Below the pieces are notes generated by a model that ran no database searches, was not told the DNA's origin, and worked only from the letters and a program-made list of their open reading frames with translations. 35,127 nt of DNA from a bacterium. GTDB taxonomy: Bacteria; Bacteroidota; Ignavibacteria; Kapaibacteriales; UBA2268. This document shows positions 24,493-32,256 of this stretch, in pieces. Within the stretch, counting starts at the first letter, position 1; the number at the start of each line of letters is the position of its first letter. A program made the position numbers and the translations under genes. The stretch is from contig JAUIIX010000034.1 in assembly GCA_030431515.1 (NCBI GenBank), positions 1-35,127 of the forward strand. The letters run 5' to 3'.

Positions 24493-25086
24493 ATGATAAA
24501 AATACATAAAGCTGAATTTATTATGGGTACTAGTACTCCTACTACTTTCCCTGATCTTGACTTGCCCGAAATTGCTTTTGTTGGTAGAAGTAATGTTGGT
24601 AAGTCTTCTTTGATTAATTCGCTTGTTCATAGAAAAAACTTAGCTAAAATTAGCTCTACTCCTGGGAAAACTTCTGAGATTAATTTTTTTAATGTGGAAG
24701 ATACTTGGACTTTGGTAGATATGCCCGGTTTTGGTTTTACTAAAAAGGGTGTGAAAAAGCGTAAGGAATGGTTTAACCTTAACTTTGCCTATTTGGAAAA
24801 TAGAGATAATCTTAAAATGATTTGTCTTTTGATTGATTCGAGACATGACCCTATGGATACTGATTTATCTTTGATTGAGTATTTTGAAAATAATCACATG
24901 AATTATTTAATTGTATTAACTAAATGTGATAAAATTAAACCTAAACCAATTGTAGATAGAACTGAACAACTAAAAGGTTTAATCGTAAATTGTAGATACG
25001 CTATTGATGTCCTCCCCTATTCGTCTGTTAATGATTTAGGAAGAAAGGAATTGATGGGAATTATAAAAAAATATACTAATGATTAA
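24493..25086 (+). CDS. engB: Ribosome-biogenesis GTPase EngB (YsxC/YihA)
   Basis: A small TRAFAC GTPase needed for 50S subunit assembly. The 197-residue length is typical. G1 is GRSNVGKSS (31-39), G2 lies around the conserved Thr in SSTPGKTSEI, G3 is DMPGFGF (76-82) and G4 is TKCDK (143-147). The YsxC-type N-terminus (AEFIMGTSTP, then FPDLDLPEIAFV) starts directly at the chosen ATG. It opens a plus-strand run; doxX begins 2 nt after its stop. Confidence 0.96.
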   Translation: MIKIHKAEFIMGTSTPTTFPDLDLPEIAFVGRSNVGKSSLINSLVHRKNLAKISSTPGKTSEINFFNVEDTWTLVDMPGFGFTKKGVKKRKEWFNLNFAYLENRDNLKMICLLIDSRHDPMDTDLSLIEYFENNHMNYLIVLTKCDKIKPKPIVDRTEQLKGLIVNCRYAIDVLPYSSVNDLGRKELMGIIKKYTND

Positions 25087-25088
25087 AA

Positions 25089-25484
25089 ATGAAAAATGTA
25101 AATAAAATTGATTTTGGCTTGTTGCTACTTAGAGTTGGTATTGGTGTTATGTTTATTATCCACGGATGGGGCAAGTTAACTGGTGGTACTGAAAGATGGG
25201 AAGCTATTGGCTCTAATGTATCAAATTTAGGTATTGATTTTGGTCATACTATGTTTGGTTTTATGGCGGCTTTTTCTGAAGTTTTTGGTGGATTATTTTT
25301 GATATTAGGGATATTATGGATACCTGCAAACTTGTTACTTTTGATGACTATGATTGTGGCTACTCAATATCATTTTTCTAATGGTGATTCTTTTTCTGCT
25401 ATTTCTCACCCTATAGAAGCGGGAATTTTATTTTTAGCACTTATTTTTATTGGTCCCGGAAAGTATCGTTTGTTTAGCAGATAA
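25089..25484 (+). CDS. DoxX-family membrane protein
   Basis: 131 residues with four hydrophobic segments. The DoxX signature is visible: LLLRVGIGVMFIIHGWGKL at the N-terminus, FGFMAAFSEVFGGLFLILG in the middle and HPIEAGILFLALIFIGPGKY at the end. DoxX proteins are partners of redox enzymes and of thiosulfate or disulfide metabolism in several bacteria; the exact function is unsettled. Here it is 2 nt after engB and 26 nt before msrA, so a link with periplasmic redox repair is plausible. Confidence 0.9.
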   Translation: MKNVNKIDFGLLLLRVGIGVMFIIHGWGKLTGGTERWEAIGSNVSNLGIDFGHTMFGFMAAFSEVFGGLFLILGILWIPANLLLLMTMIVATQYHFSNGDSFSAISHPIEAGILFLALIFIGPGKYRLFSR

Positions 25485-25510
25485 ACATTTCTTTAACTAA
25501 TTCGTCATAG

Positions 25511-26158
25511 ATGAATATGAAAAGAAATATATCTAAATTAATAACAATACTAATTTTCTGCTTTACTATTTCGTGTAATGCAGATAGAAAGGAAATGGTA
25601 GAAATGTCGAAAGAAGAACTTTCTAATTATTCTCAGGTTACTCTTGGAGCGGGTTGTTTTTGGTGCGTTGAAGCGGTTTTTCAACGTATTGAGGGTGTTG
25701 TCTTTGTTGAGTCTGGATATTGCAATGGTCAAGTTGTTAATCCTACTTATGAGGAAGTTTGCACGGGAACTACTGGTCATGCTGAGGTTGCAAGATTATA
25801 TTACGATGAGTCTAAGGTAAAGTTTTCTGAAATACTTGAAGTATTTTTTAAAACACATGACCCTACTACTTTGAATCGTCAAGGTAATGATGTTGGTACT
25901 CAATATAGATCTGGAATTTACTATCATAATGAAAGCCAAAAGGAAATTGCTGAAGAAGTAATTACCGAAATTGAAAAATCAAAAATATTTGATAATAAAA
26001 TTGTTACAGAGATAGTTGCGGTTGAGAATTATTCTAAAGCTGAGAATTATCATCAAAATTATTACAATAATAATAAGAATCAAGCTTATTGTACTTTTGT
26101 AATTAATCCTAAACTTGAAAAATTAGAGAAATTATTTAAAGATAAGTTGAAGAAATAA
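25511..26158 (+). CDS. msrA: Peptide methionine (S)-S-oxide reductase MsrA, lipoprotein
   Basis: Reduces the S-epimer of oxidised methionine in proteins. The 215-residue protein begins with a lipoprotein signal, ITILIFCFTISC with the lipid-carrying Cys22, so it is anchored in the envelope and acts outside the cytoplasm. The catalytic Cys49 lies in LGAGCFWCVEAVF, followed by GYCNG, YEEVCTGTTGHAEVA, and HDPTTLNRQGNDVGTQYRSG, read in parts. A distal Cys194 in QAYCTFVINPKLEKL is the likely recycling cysteine. The motif GCFWC with a second Cys52 in place of the more usual Gly is a known variant. Exported MsrA needs an electron donor; doxX immediately upstream is a candidate. Confidence 0.96.
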   Translation: MNMKRNISKLITILIFCFTISCNADRKEMVEMSKEELSNYSQVTLGAGCFWCVEAVFQRIEGVVFVESGYCNGQVVNPTYEEVCTGTTGHAEVARLYYDESKVKFSEILEVFFKTHDPTTLNRQGNDVGTQYRSGIYYHNESQKEIAEEVITEIEKSKIFDNKIVTEIVAVENYSKAENYHQNYYNNNKNQAYCTFVINPKLEKLEKLFKDKLKK

Positions 26159-26177
26159 TTTATTTAATTGGATTATT

Positions 26178-26276
26178 TTGAACTACAAATAGCAATTAAT
26201 GTTATTATTACTTGTTGCCATATCAAATGTGAATTTTAATTTAGGCAAATTTGAGTAATGCAATAATTGAATTACT
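26178..26276 (+). pseudogene. Remnant of the 3' end of a histidine-kinase gene
   Basis: 26181-26210 matches 27481-27510, near the end of the intact kinase gene downstream, at 28 of 30 positions. The similarity then continues with small gaps to about 26275 (GGCAAATTTGAGTAAT against GGCAATTTGGAATAAT). In the kinase frame it would read ELQIAINVIIT, against ELQIGTNVIIS in the intact protein, and then degenerates. It is most simply the tail of a former tandem copy whose body has been deleted. The rest of the 26159-26321 gap shows nothing else. Confidence 0.6.
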
Positions 26277-26321
26277 AATACCTCTCTAAAGTTAGCAATA
26301 CTAAATAAATAAGTTTATAAT

Positions 26322-27557
26322 ATGATAAGTGCCCCTTTAGCTATTAATGAAAATGAAAGACTTAAAGAATTAGAATATTATAATATTTTAGATAGTGAAG
26401 TCGAAAATGATTATAATAAGTTAGTAGAATTAGCATCTGTAATATGCGATACTCCTATTTCTTTGGTTTCATTAGTCGATAATCACAGACAGTGGTTTAA
26501 AGCAAGTGTAGGTTTATCTGTAAGAGAAACACCAAAGGATATTGCGTTTTGCTCCCATGCACTTTTGCAAGATGAATTGTTTTTAATTAATGATGCTAGC
26601 AAAGATGAAAGATTTTATGATAATCCACTTGTAACTTCTAATCCTAATATTCGATTTTATGCAGGGATGCCATTAAAATCTCCGAAAGGATTTAATTTAG
26701 GTTCTTTGTGTGTGATTGATACTGTTCCTAGAGATTTAACAGAAAGTCAGATTATAGCACTTAAAGTTTTAAGTAAGCAAGTGATTAATCTTTTTGAATT
26801 GAGAAGAAAAAATATTGATTTAGAAAATACTCTTGCTAAATTAAAGAGAACTAATGAGTTGAAAAATAAATTATTTTCGATAATTAGTCATGATTTGAAA
26901 ACTCCAATGTCGAATATTGATATGTTTTTACAGATTTTGGAAGGCGATATGCTTAGCTTAGAAGAATCTAAAGAACATTTGAGTTCATTAAGGGTAAATT
27001 TAAAAATTACTGATGGCTTGATGAATAATTTGTTTAACTGGGCTAAAAGCCAGATGAATAATTTTGTTTTTAATCAAGAAAAGCATGATATTAAGTTAAT
27101 TATTGATGATGAAATTTCGAGGAATGAATTTAATATTAAGCAGAAGAATTTAAATGTAATTAATAATCTTAGTGAAAATACTTTTTTATATATTGAGAAA
27201 AATCAATTTTCTTATATAATTAGGAATTTACTTCATAATGCGATTAAATTCACAGAAAATGGTGTAATTGAATTTTCCTCAGAAATTAATGGTGATTTTT
27301 TAGACATATCTATCAAGGATAGTGGAATTGGTATGGCTGATGAAACTATAGAAAAGTTATTTTCTTGGGATAAAAAGAATTCTAAAAAAGGAACTAAGGG
27401 AGAGTCAGGAAGTGGCTTTGGTCTATTAGTTGTAAATGACTTTGTAAAAAACCATAATGGAAATATTTTAGTAAAATCTGAACTACAAATAGGAACTAAT
27501 GTTATTATTAGTTTTCCCATATTAAATGATAATTCTCATGAAGGCAATTTGGAATAA
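26322..27557 (+). CDS. GAF-domain sensor histidine kinase
   Basis: A 411-residue soluble kinase. Residues 25-160 form a GAF domain of the type found in cyanobacterial-style sensors (ISLVSLVDNHRQWFKASVGL, FCSHALL, FYAGMPLKSPKGFNLGSLCV). A coiled linker leads to the HisKA helix with the phosphorylated His190 in SIISHDLKTPMSNI. The HATPase_c domain has the N box RNLLHNAIKF (301-310), G1 DSGIGM (333-338) and G2 GESGSGFGLLV (360-370). No membrane segment and no receiver domain are present, and no response regulator is adjacent. It lies between msrA and the DUF427-msrB pair; its end overlaps the DUF427 start. Cys and Trp in the GAF pocket would suit a redox or small-ligand sensor, but this is speculation. 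Confidence 0.93.
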   Translation: MISAPLAINENERLKELEYYNILDSEVENDYNKLVELASVICDTPISLVSLVDNHRQWFKASVGLSVRETPKDIAFCSHALLQDELFLINDASKDERFYDNPLVTSNPNIRFYAGMPLKSPKGFNLGSLCVIDTVPRDLTESQIIALKVLSKQVINLFELRRKNIDLENTLAKLKRTNELKNKLFSIISHDLKTPMSNIDMFLQILEGDMLSLEESKEHLSSLRVNLKITDGLMNNLFNWAKSQMNNFVFNQEKHDIKLIIDDEISRNEFNIKQKNLNVINNLSENTFLYIEKNQFSYIIRNLLHNAIKFTENGVIEFSSEINGDFLDISIKDSGIGMADETIEKLFSWDKKNSKKGTKGESGSGFGLLVVNDFVKNHNGNILVKSELQIGTNVIISFPILNDNSHEGNLE

Positions 27558-27819
27558 TAAAATAATAGCTGATAGTACTAATACAATTATGATTGAAAAC
27601 AATCATTACTTCCCTAAAGAATCGCTTAATATTGATTTTATTAGACATAGTAGCACACAAACTGTTTGTCCTTGGAAAGGGACAGCGAGTTATTACAGTT
27701 TGGAAGTGGAAGGAAAAGAGAATAAAGACGCGGCTTGGTTTTACCCAGAACCAAAAAAAGCTGCGAAAGAAATCAAAGATTATGTTGCTTTTTGGAAAGG
27801 AGTTGAAATAGTTGAATAA
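27538..27819 (+). CDS. DUF427-domain protein
   Basis: A 93-residue protein beginning [13 protein letters not shown]. An in-frame ATG at 27526 would add four residues; the chosen start is where the family usually begins. The DUF427 hallmarks are [10 protein letters not shown], the [15 protein letters not shown] block and the late [20 protein letters not shown] followed by FW. The structural family is small and cytoplasmic with no settled activity. The start overlaps the kinase stop by 20 nt and the end overlaps msrB by 8 nt, so all three are translationally coupled. Confidence 0.9.
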   Translation: MKAIWNNKIIADSTNTIMIENNHYFPKESLNIDFIRHSSTQTVCPWKGTASYYSLEVEGKENKDAAWFYPEPKKAAKEIKDYVAFWKGVEIVE

Positions 27820-28339
27820 ATATATTATTATATCATTGATTTTGATAAGTGTTTTAGCAGTATTTGCTTCGAGACAATATTTAATTTCGCAAGATAAAGC
27901 AAAGGATAATACAAAAATGGAAAGTAAAGTGAATAAAACTGAAAAAGAATGGAAGGAAATATTAAGTCCTGAAGAATATAATGTTTTAAGAGAAAAAGGA
28001 ACTGAACGACCGGGAACTGGTAAGTATAATTTACATTTTGAAGACGGAAATTATAATTGCAAGGGTTGCGGTAATTTACTTTTCACAGGTGACACTAAGT
28101 TTGAATCTCACTGTGGTTGGCCTTCATTTTACGATGTTGAAAGTAATGAAGCTATTAAATTGATTGAAGATAAATCTTTTGGAATGGTGAGAACAGAAGT
28201 TGTATGTGCTAATTGTGGTGGTCATTTAGGTCATGTATTTAATGACGGTCCTGCACCTACTGGACTTAGATATTGTATTAATTCTGTGTCAATTTCTTTT
28301 AAAAAGGATAGCACAAATTCAGAAATTAAAGAGAAATAA
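27812..28339 (+). CDS. msrB: Peptide methionine (R)-S-oxide reductase MsrB, membrane anchored
   Basis: Reduces the R-epimer of methionine sulfoxide. The 175-residue protein starts at TTG and carries an N-terminal anchor ([20 protein letters not shown]), placing the enzyme on the outer face of the membrane. The SelR domain covers about 45-165. The zinc cysteines are Cys83, Cys86, Cys132 and Cys135 ([10 protein letters not shown] and [12 protein letters not shown]). The catalytic Cys155 is in [10 protein letters not shown], and Cys101 in SHCGWPSF is the likely resolving residue. With the lipoprotein MsrA encoded three genes upstream, both sulfoxide epimers can be repaired in the envelope. The start codon overlaps the end of the DUF427 gene by 8 nt. 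Confidence 0.95.
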   Translation: MNKYIIISLILISVLAVFASRQYLISQDKAKDNTKMESKVNKTEKEWKEILSPEEYNVLREKGTERPGTGKYNLHFEDGNYNCKGCGNLLFTGDTKFESHCGWPSFYDVESNEAIKLIEDKSFGMVRTEVVCANCGGHLGHVFNDGPAPTGLRYCINSVSISFKKDSTNSEIKEK

Positions 28340-28343
28340 TAAA

Positions 28344-28997
28344 TTATACTTCTGATGATGGGCAGAGATGATTTATTGGACACTTAGCACATTTCGGACG
28401 ACGAGCTATGCAAGTTTCACGTCCAAGTGAAATGAAATAATGTGTAAATATAACCCATTTTTCTTTTGGAATTAATTTTTGTAATTCATATTCGATTTTT
28501 ACGGCATCGTCAGTATCAACCATTACAAGTTTATTAGATATACGCTTTACGTGAGTATCAACTACTACGCCTGGGGTATCGAAAGCATGCCCAAGAACCA
28601 CATTTGCAGTTTTTCGACCAACACCTGGAAGTTTTACTAAGTCATTAATATTATTAGGCACTTCGTTGTTGTAGTTATCTATTATTGACTTACAAGCACC
28701 TCTTATACTTTTAGCTTTAGCTTTATAAAAGCCAGTTGAGAAAATATCTTGTTCAAGTTCTTCAGCAGGAACTAATAAGTAATCTTGTGGGGTTTTGTAC
28801 TTTTGAAACAATGTTTGGGTAACTATATTTACTCTTGCATCGGTGCATTGAGCAGAAAGCATTGTCGCAATAAGTAATTCAAATGTATTAGAATGATTGA
28901 GTTGGATTTTTACATCAGGATATATTTTAGACAAAATATCCAAAACTTCTGCCATTCTTTCTTTTTTTGCTTTTAAACTTTTAGGGAATTTTTTCAT
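28344..28997 (-). CDS. nth: Endonuclease III
   Basis: A bifunctional DNA glycosylase/AP lyase for oxidised pyrimidines. 217 residues, standard length. The helix-hairpin-helix LPGVGRKTANVVL carries the catalytic Lys129, and VVDTHVKR holds Asp147. The C-terminal 4Fe-4S loop is complete with Cys196-x6-Cys203-x2-Cys206-x5-Cys212. The gene converges on msrB (4 nt apart) and diverges from folC. Confidence 0.97.
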   Translation of the reverse strand: MKKFPKSLKAKKERMAEVLDILSKIYPDVKIQLNHSNTFELLIATMLSAQCTDARVNIVTQTLFQKYKTPQDYLLVPAEELEQDIFSTGFYKAKAKSIRGACKSIIDNYNNEVPNNINDLVKLPGVGRKTANVVLGHAFDTPGVVVDTHVKRISNKLVMVDTDDAVKIEYELQKLIPKEKWVIFTHYFISLGRETCIARRPKCAKCPINHLCPSSEV

Positions 28998-29020
28998 ATT
29001 AATTGTGCTTTGTTTGAATA

Positions 29021-29028
29021 CAAAATTA
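29021..29028 (-). promoter_or_regulatory. Candidate nth promoter (TAATTTTG)
   Basis: TAATTTTG on the minus strand, 23 nt before the nth start. A TTG lies about 21 nt upstream of the box. Confidence 0.4.
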
Positions 29029-29081
29029 TCAATTATTTTTTAAATTATTCAACATCATATTTATTTTAATCTATTATTATT

Positions 29082-29089
29082 TAATTTTG
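29082..29089 (+). promoter_or_regulatory. Candidate folC promoter (TAATTTTG)
   Basis: The same octamer on the plus strand, 19 nt before the folC start, back-to-back with the nth box. No clear -33 TTTG is seen, and the leader would be very short. Confidence 0.35.
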
Positions 29090-29108
29090 AGAAATAATAA
29101 ATTAAAAT

Positions 29109-30407
29109 ATGAATATAGAATATAAAAAAATAATTAATGAACTCTTTGGCAGACAAAGGGCTGGTATAAAACCTGGATTAGAACGCACTTTGTTTTTGCT
29201 GGAATCACTTGCTAATCCACATTTAGATTTGCAATGCATACACATTGCAGGAACTAATGGTAAAGGTACTTGTTCTAGTTTGTTGGCTTCTTATTATATG
29301 GAATTGGGTAGGAAAGTAGGACTTTATACTTCGCCTCATTTGGTGGAGTTTAATGAAAGAATTAGAATAAATGGTGTTAAAATCCCAAGTAATTATATAG
29401 TAGATAAATATTTGGAATTAAAAGATAAAATTGATGAAATTGATGCTACTTTTTTTGAAATAACCACTGTAATTGCATTTAAATACTTTGCTGATAATAA
29501 TTGCGATATTTGTATAATTGAAACTGGTATGGGGGGTAGATTTGATTCCACTAATGTTATTAATCCTTTGATTTCAATAATAACTTCTATTTCGATTGAC
29601 CACAAAGAATTTTTAGGTGATAGTTTAGAACAAATTGCATTTGAAAAAGCGGGGATAATAAAAGAAAATACACCAGTTATTTTAGGAAATATAAATAGAA
29701 AATTAGAATATATTTTTGAAGATATTGCTAAAAATAAAAATGCTGAAATCTTAAAATTAAATGAACTAAATAATAAATTAAATAAAATAAAAGAGAAAGA
29801 TTTTAATTCAAATTTTGAAATCAATAATAATGAATTTAATTGTGAATTATTTGGAAAACATAATGAAATTAATTTGAATTTAATTGCAAATGTGTTAATT
29901 TATTTAAATGAATTTAATGAAGATATATTTATTAATTCAATAATTAAATTAAATATTAATACTGGGTATTTTGGAAGATTAAGTATATTAAAAAGAAATC
30001 CTTATCTTATTTTAGATACTGGACATAATAAAGAAGCATTAGCTTTTTTAGTTGAGACAATTAAATTAAATACTAAGGATAATTTTAATATTGTTTATAC
30101 TGGAATGTTTGATAAAAATAATAATGAAAATCTTGCTATTTTAAAAATATTAACTGATAAATTATATTTAACTAAAAGTTCAAATCCAAGAAATGCAAAA
30201 ATAAATGATTTGGAAAATATTGCTAAGGAATTAGGATACAATAATATAATTTCAATAGAGAATTTGGAAGAATGTATCGAAAGTGTTTTAAAAGAAAATA
30301 GCAACACATTAATTGTTGGTTCTTTCTTTTTAATTGGTGATGTAATTAAAATTTTAAAAAGTAAAAATTATGGAGCAATTGGGCTTGGATTTCTGGAAAC
30401 ATTGTAA
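29109..30407 (+). CDS. folC: Folylpolyglutamate/dihydrofolate synthase
   Basis: Adds glutamate to folates (and makes dihydrofolate where bifunctional) in the cytoplasm. 432 residues, normal for the Mur-ligase-like family. The P-loop is GTNGKGTCS (48-56), followed by LYTSPHLVEFNERIRINGV, then IIETGMGGRFDSTNVI, the carbamylated-lysine region AFEKAGIIKENTPV, and LILDTGHNKEAL in the C-terminal domain. The second half is unusually rich in Asn, Lys and Ile. The 3' end overlaps the convergent lipoprotein gene by 40 nt. No accD, its frequent partner, is present. Confidence 0.95.
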   Translation: MNIEYKKIINELFGRQRAGIKPGLERTLFLLESLANPHLDLQCIHIAGTNGKGTCSSLLASYYMELGRKVGLYTSPHLVEFNERIRINGVKIPSNYIVDKYLELKDKIDEIDATFFEITTVIAFKYFADNNCDICIIETGMGGRFDSTNVINPLISIITSISIDHKEFLGDSLEQIAFEKAGIIKENTPVILGNINRKLEYIFEDIAKNKNAEILKLNELNNKLNKIKEKDFNSNFEINNNEFNCELFGKHNEINLNLIANVLIYLNEFNEDIFINSIIKLNINTGYFGRLSILKRNPYLILDTGHNKEALAFLVETIKLNTKDNFNIVYTGMFDKNNNENLAILKILTDKLYLTKSSNPRNAKINDLENIAKELGYNNIISIENLEECIESVLKENSNTLIVGSFFLIGDVIKILKSKNYGAIGLGFLETL

Positions 30408-31117
30408 TCTTTAAGAACTAAATAGCCAATTACTTTTCCATCAAGCATTAATTCTTTTTTTACAAGTCCAACATTTGGCGAATACCAACTTGTTGAAGAT
30501 TCAAAAAATAGCATTTGTTGAGTAATATTTCTTGCGTTGGGATTTAAAATATTTTTATTAAGTATGAACTCTTTAAGTGGGTATAGATTTAAAGACCCAA
30601 GAGGAGAATCTTCTTTTATAGTTTCAAGCCACTCATATCTCGCTTTTGTAAGTCCATCCCAATAATGCACATCACCTTTTGGCTCATTTTTAATTAATAA
30701 TGAACCTGCTAATTCAAGATTTTCTCCATCATTAACTTCAACAATGGATGTGCCTTCGCTACATTTCATAAAATAAAGATATTTTGAAGTATCTCCATTT
30801 TGTATCATAAGGTTAACTTTTACTTTTGACATTTTCCCATTAACTTTAGCATTTATAAAAGTTTCACCTCCAACACTTAGAGTATATTTAATTGGTAATT
30901 TTGCTTTTTCTTTGCTTGATAATTTAGAAAAATATTCTTCATTATATTCATATTCATATTCCCAAGAATTCCCTTCTTCTACAGGCAGTAATATTGAGTG
31001 ATAATTTATATCATTATTTTCAGGCACACAATTATAAACATTTTTATCAGAGAAATATTTATTTGTACAAGAAAATAAAAGTAATTGAAATAAAATAATA
31101 ATAAGAGTAAATTTCAT
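30368..31117 (-). CDS. Lipoprotein of unknown function
   Basis: A 249-residue predicted lipoprotein: MKFTLIIILFQLLLFSC with Cys17 as the lipid-attachment site. The mature part contains LLPVEEGNSWEYEYEYN at its beginning, a pattern (P-x-x-x-G-x-x-W-x-Y) common in Bacteroidota lipoproteins of beta-sheet fold whose function is unknown. No enzymatic motif is visible. A TAATTTTG element lies about 90 nt upstream. Its last 13 codons lie on the opposite strand of the folC end, so the two genes share coding DNA tail to tail. Confidence 0.8.
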   Translation of the reverse strand: MKFTLIIILFQLLLFSCTNKYFSDKNVYNCVPENNDINYHSILLPVEEGNSWEYEYEYNEEYFSKLSSKEKAKLPIKYTLSVGGETFINAKVNGKMSKVKVNLMIQNGDTSKYLYFMKCSEGTSIVEVNDGENLELAGSLLIKNEPKGDVHYWDGLTKARYEWLETIKEDSPLGSLNLYPLKEFILNKNILNPNARNITQQMLFFESSTSWYSPNVGLVKKELMLDGKVIGYLVLKDYNVSRNPSPIAP

Positions 31118-31202
31118 ATTTGTAGTAAATTAATTTTATCAAAGAAATATTTGAAATAAACGAAATTAAGCTATTTTCATTTGATTTCATAAGTATTAAA
31201 TA

Positions 31203-31210
31203 CAAAATTA
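31203..31210 (-). promoter_or_regulatory. Candidate promoter of the lipoprotein gene (TAATTTTG)
   Basis: TAATTTTG on the minus strand, 86 nt before the lipoprotein start codon. CTTG lies 18 nt upstream (three of four to the -33 box). Confidence 0.35.
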
Positions 31211-31244
31211 AGAAAATAATTCATTTTACAAGTAAACTTTTTAT

Positions 31245-32225
31245 TTAGAATTTTCTATTTTTTGTCAGTTTTACAAGTTCTTTAATCATTGTAGTATATT
31301 CATTTTGTTTGAGTTTATTTATTGAGTCATAGGCATTTTGATAGTAAGATTCAAATTTATCTTTTGCTTCATCAAGAACTCCTAACTTTGTAATCAAATT
31401 CAACATATTTTGAATTTCATCTCTTTGAAGTCCGTTATTTTGATAAAATTTATTAATCAACTCTTTATCTTCTTTACTTTCAGCAAGTTCTTTACTTCGG
31501 ATAATCATAAAAGTCTTTTTACCTTCTACAATATCCTGACCAATAATTTTACCAGTGTCATCGCTTGTTAAGTCCAAATAATCATCTTGAATTTGGAAAG
31601 CAAGTCCTAAACTATAGGAAAATTCTTCTAATAATTTGATTTCTTTATCATTAGCATTACCAATATAACAGCCCATCAAGACTGATGCTTTGATTAAATT
31701 TCCGGTTTTTTTGCTAATCATATCAAGATAATCATCTACATTAATATCTTGTTTGATATTATATTCCACATCGAGGGCTTGACCTTTGCAAACTACTACT
31801 AAGCTATCATTAAATACTTCTTGTAAGTTAATGAAATTTTGATGCTTTGCATCTTGCATTAATAATTGAAGTGCAATACCAAGCATCAAATCGCCGAGTA
31901 AAATTGCAACAGAATTATCCCATTTAGTGTGAACAGTTTCTTTTCCCCGTCGCAAAGGAGAAGAATCCATTATATCATCATGTACAAGGGTAAAATTGTG
32001 CATAATTTCTAAACTTACGCCTGAGTTAATTGCTTCTAAAGGATTTCCGTTTACTGCACCAGCACTTAGCATTGTCAGAATAGGACGTAATCTTTTACCA
32101 CCATTTTCAATAAGATAGACGAATGGCTCTTTCATTGAATTTGGCTTTGTATTTTCTGCAATTTCAAATAATTTATTTTGTATTAAATCAAAATACTCTT
32201 TATATATATCTTTAAATTCTGGCAT
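31245..32225 (-). CDS. Trans-prenyl diphosphate synthase, probably short chain
   Basis: Condenses IPP units onto an allylic primer. I chose the ATG at 32225 (326 residues, MPEFKDIYKEYF). A GTG at 32267 would add 14 charged residues and overlap priA. GGKRLRPIL, the first Asp-rich motif D83-D-I-M-D87 in NFTLVHDDIMD, LRRGKETVH, KKTGNLIKAS and the second motif D214-D-Y-L-D218 are all intact. The residue five places before the first Asp is Phe78. Long-chain synthases usually have a small residue there; a bulky one suggests a C15-C20 product, in the manner of GGPP synthases. It follows priA by 31 nt. Confidence 0.9.
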   Translation of the reverse strand: MPEFKDIYKEYFDLIQNKLFEIAENTKPNSMKEPFVYLIENGGKRLRPILTMLSAGAVNGNPLEAINSGVSLEIMHNFTLVHDDIMDSSPLRRGKETVHTKWDNSVAILLGDLMLGIALQLLMQDAKHQNFINLQEVFNDSLVVVCKGQALDVEYNIKQDINVDDYLDMISKKTGNLIKASVLMGCYIGNANDKEIKLLEEFSYSLGLAFQIQDDYLDLTSDDTGKIIGQDIVEGKKTFMIIRSKELAESKEDKELINKFYQNNGLQRDEIQNMLNLITKLGVLDEAKDKFESYYQNAYDSINKLKQNEYTTMIKELVKLTKNRKF

Positions 32226-32256
32226 TATTTTCTTTTTTTGTTTAACATTTTCTTCT

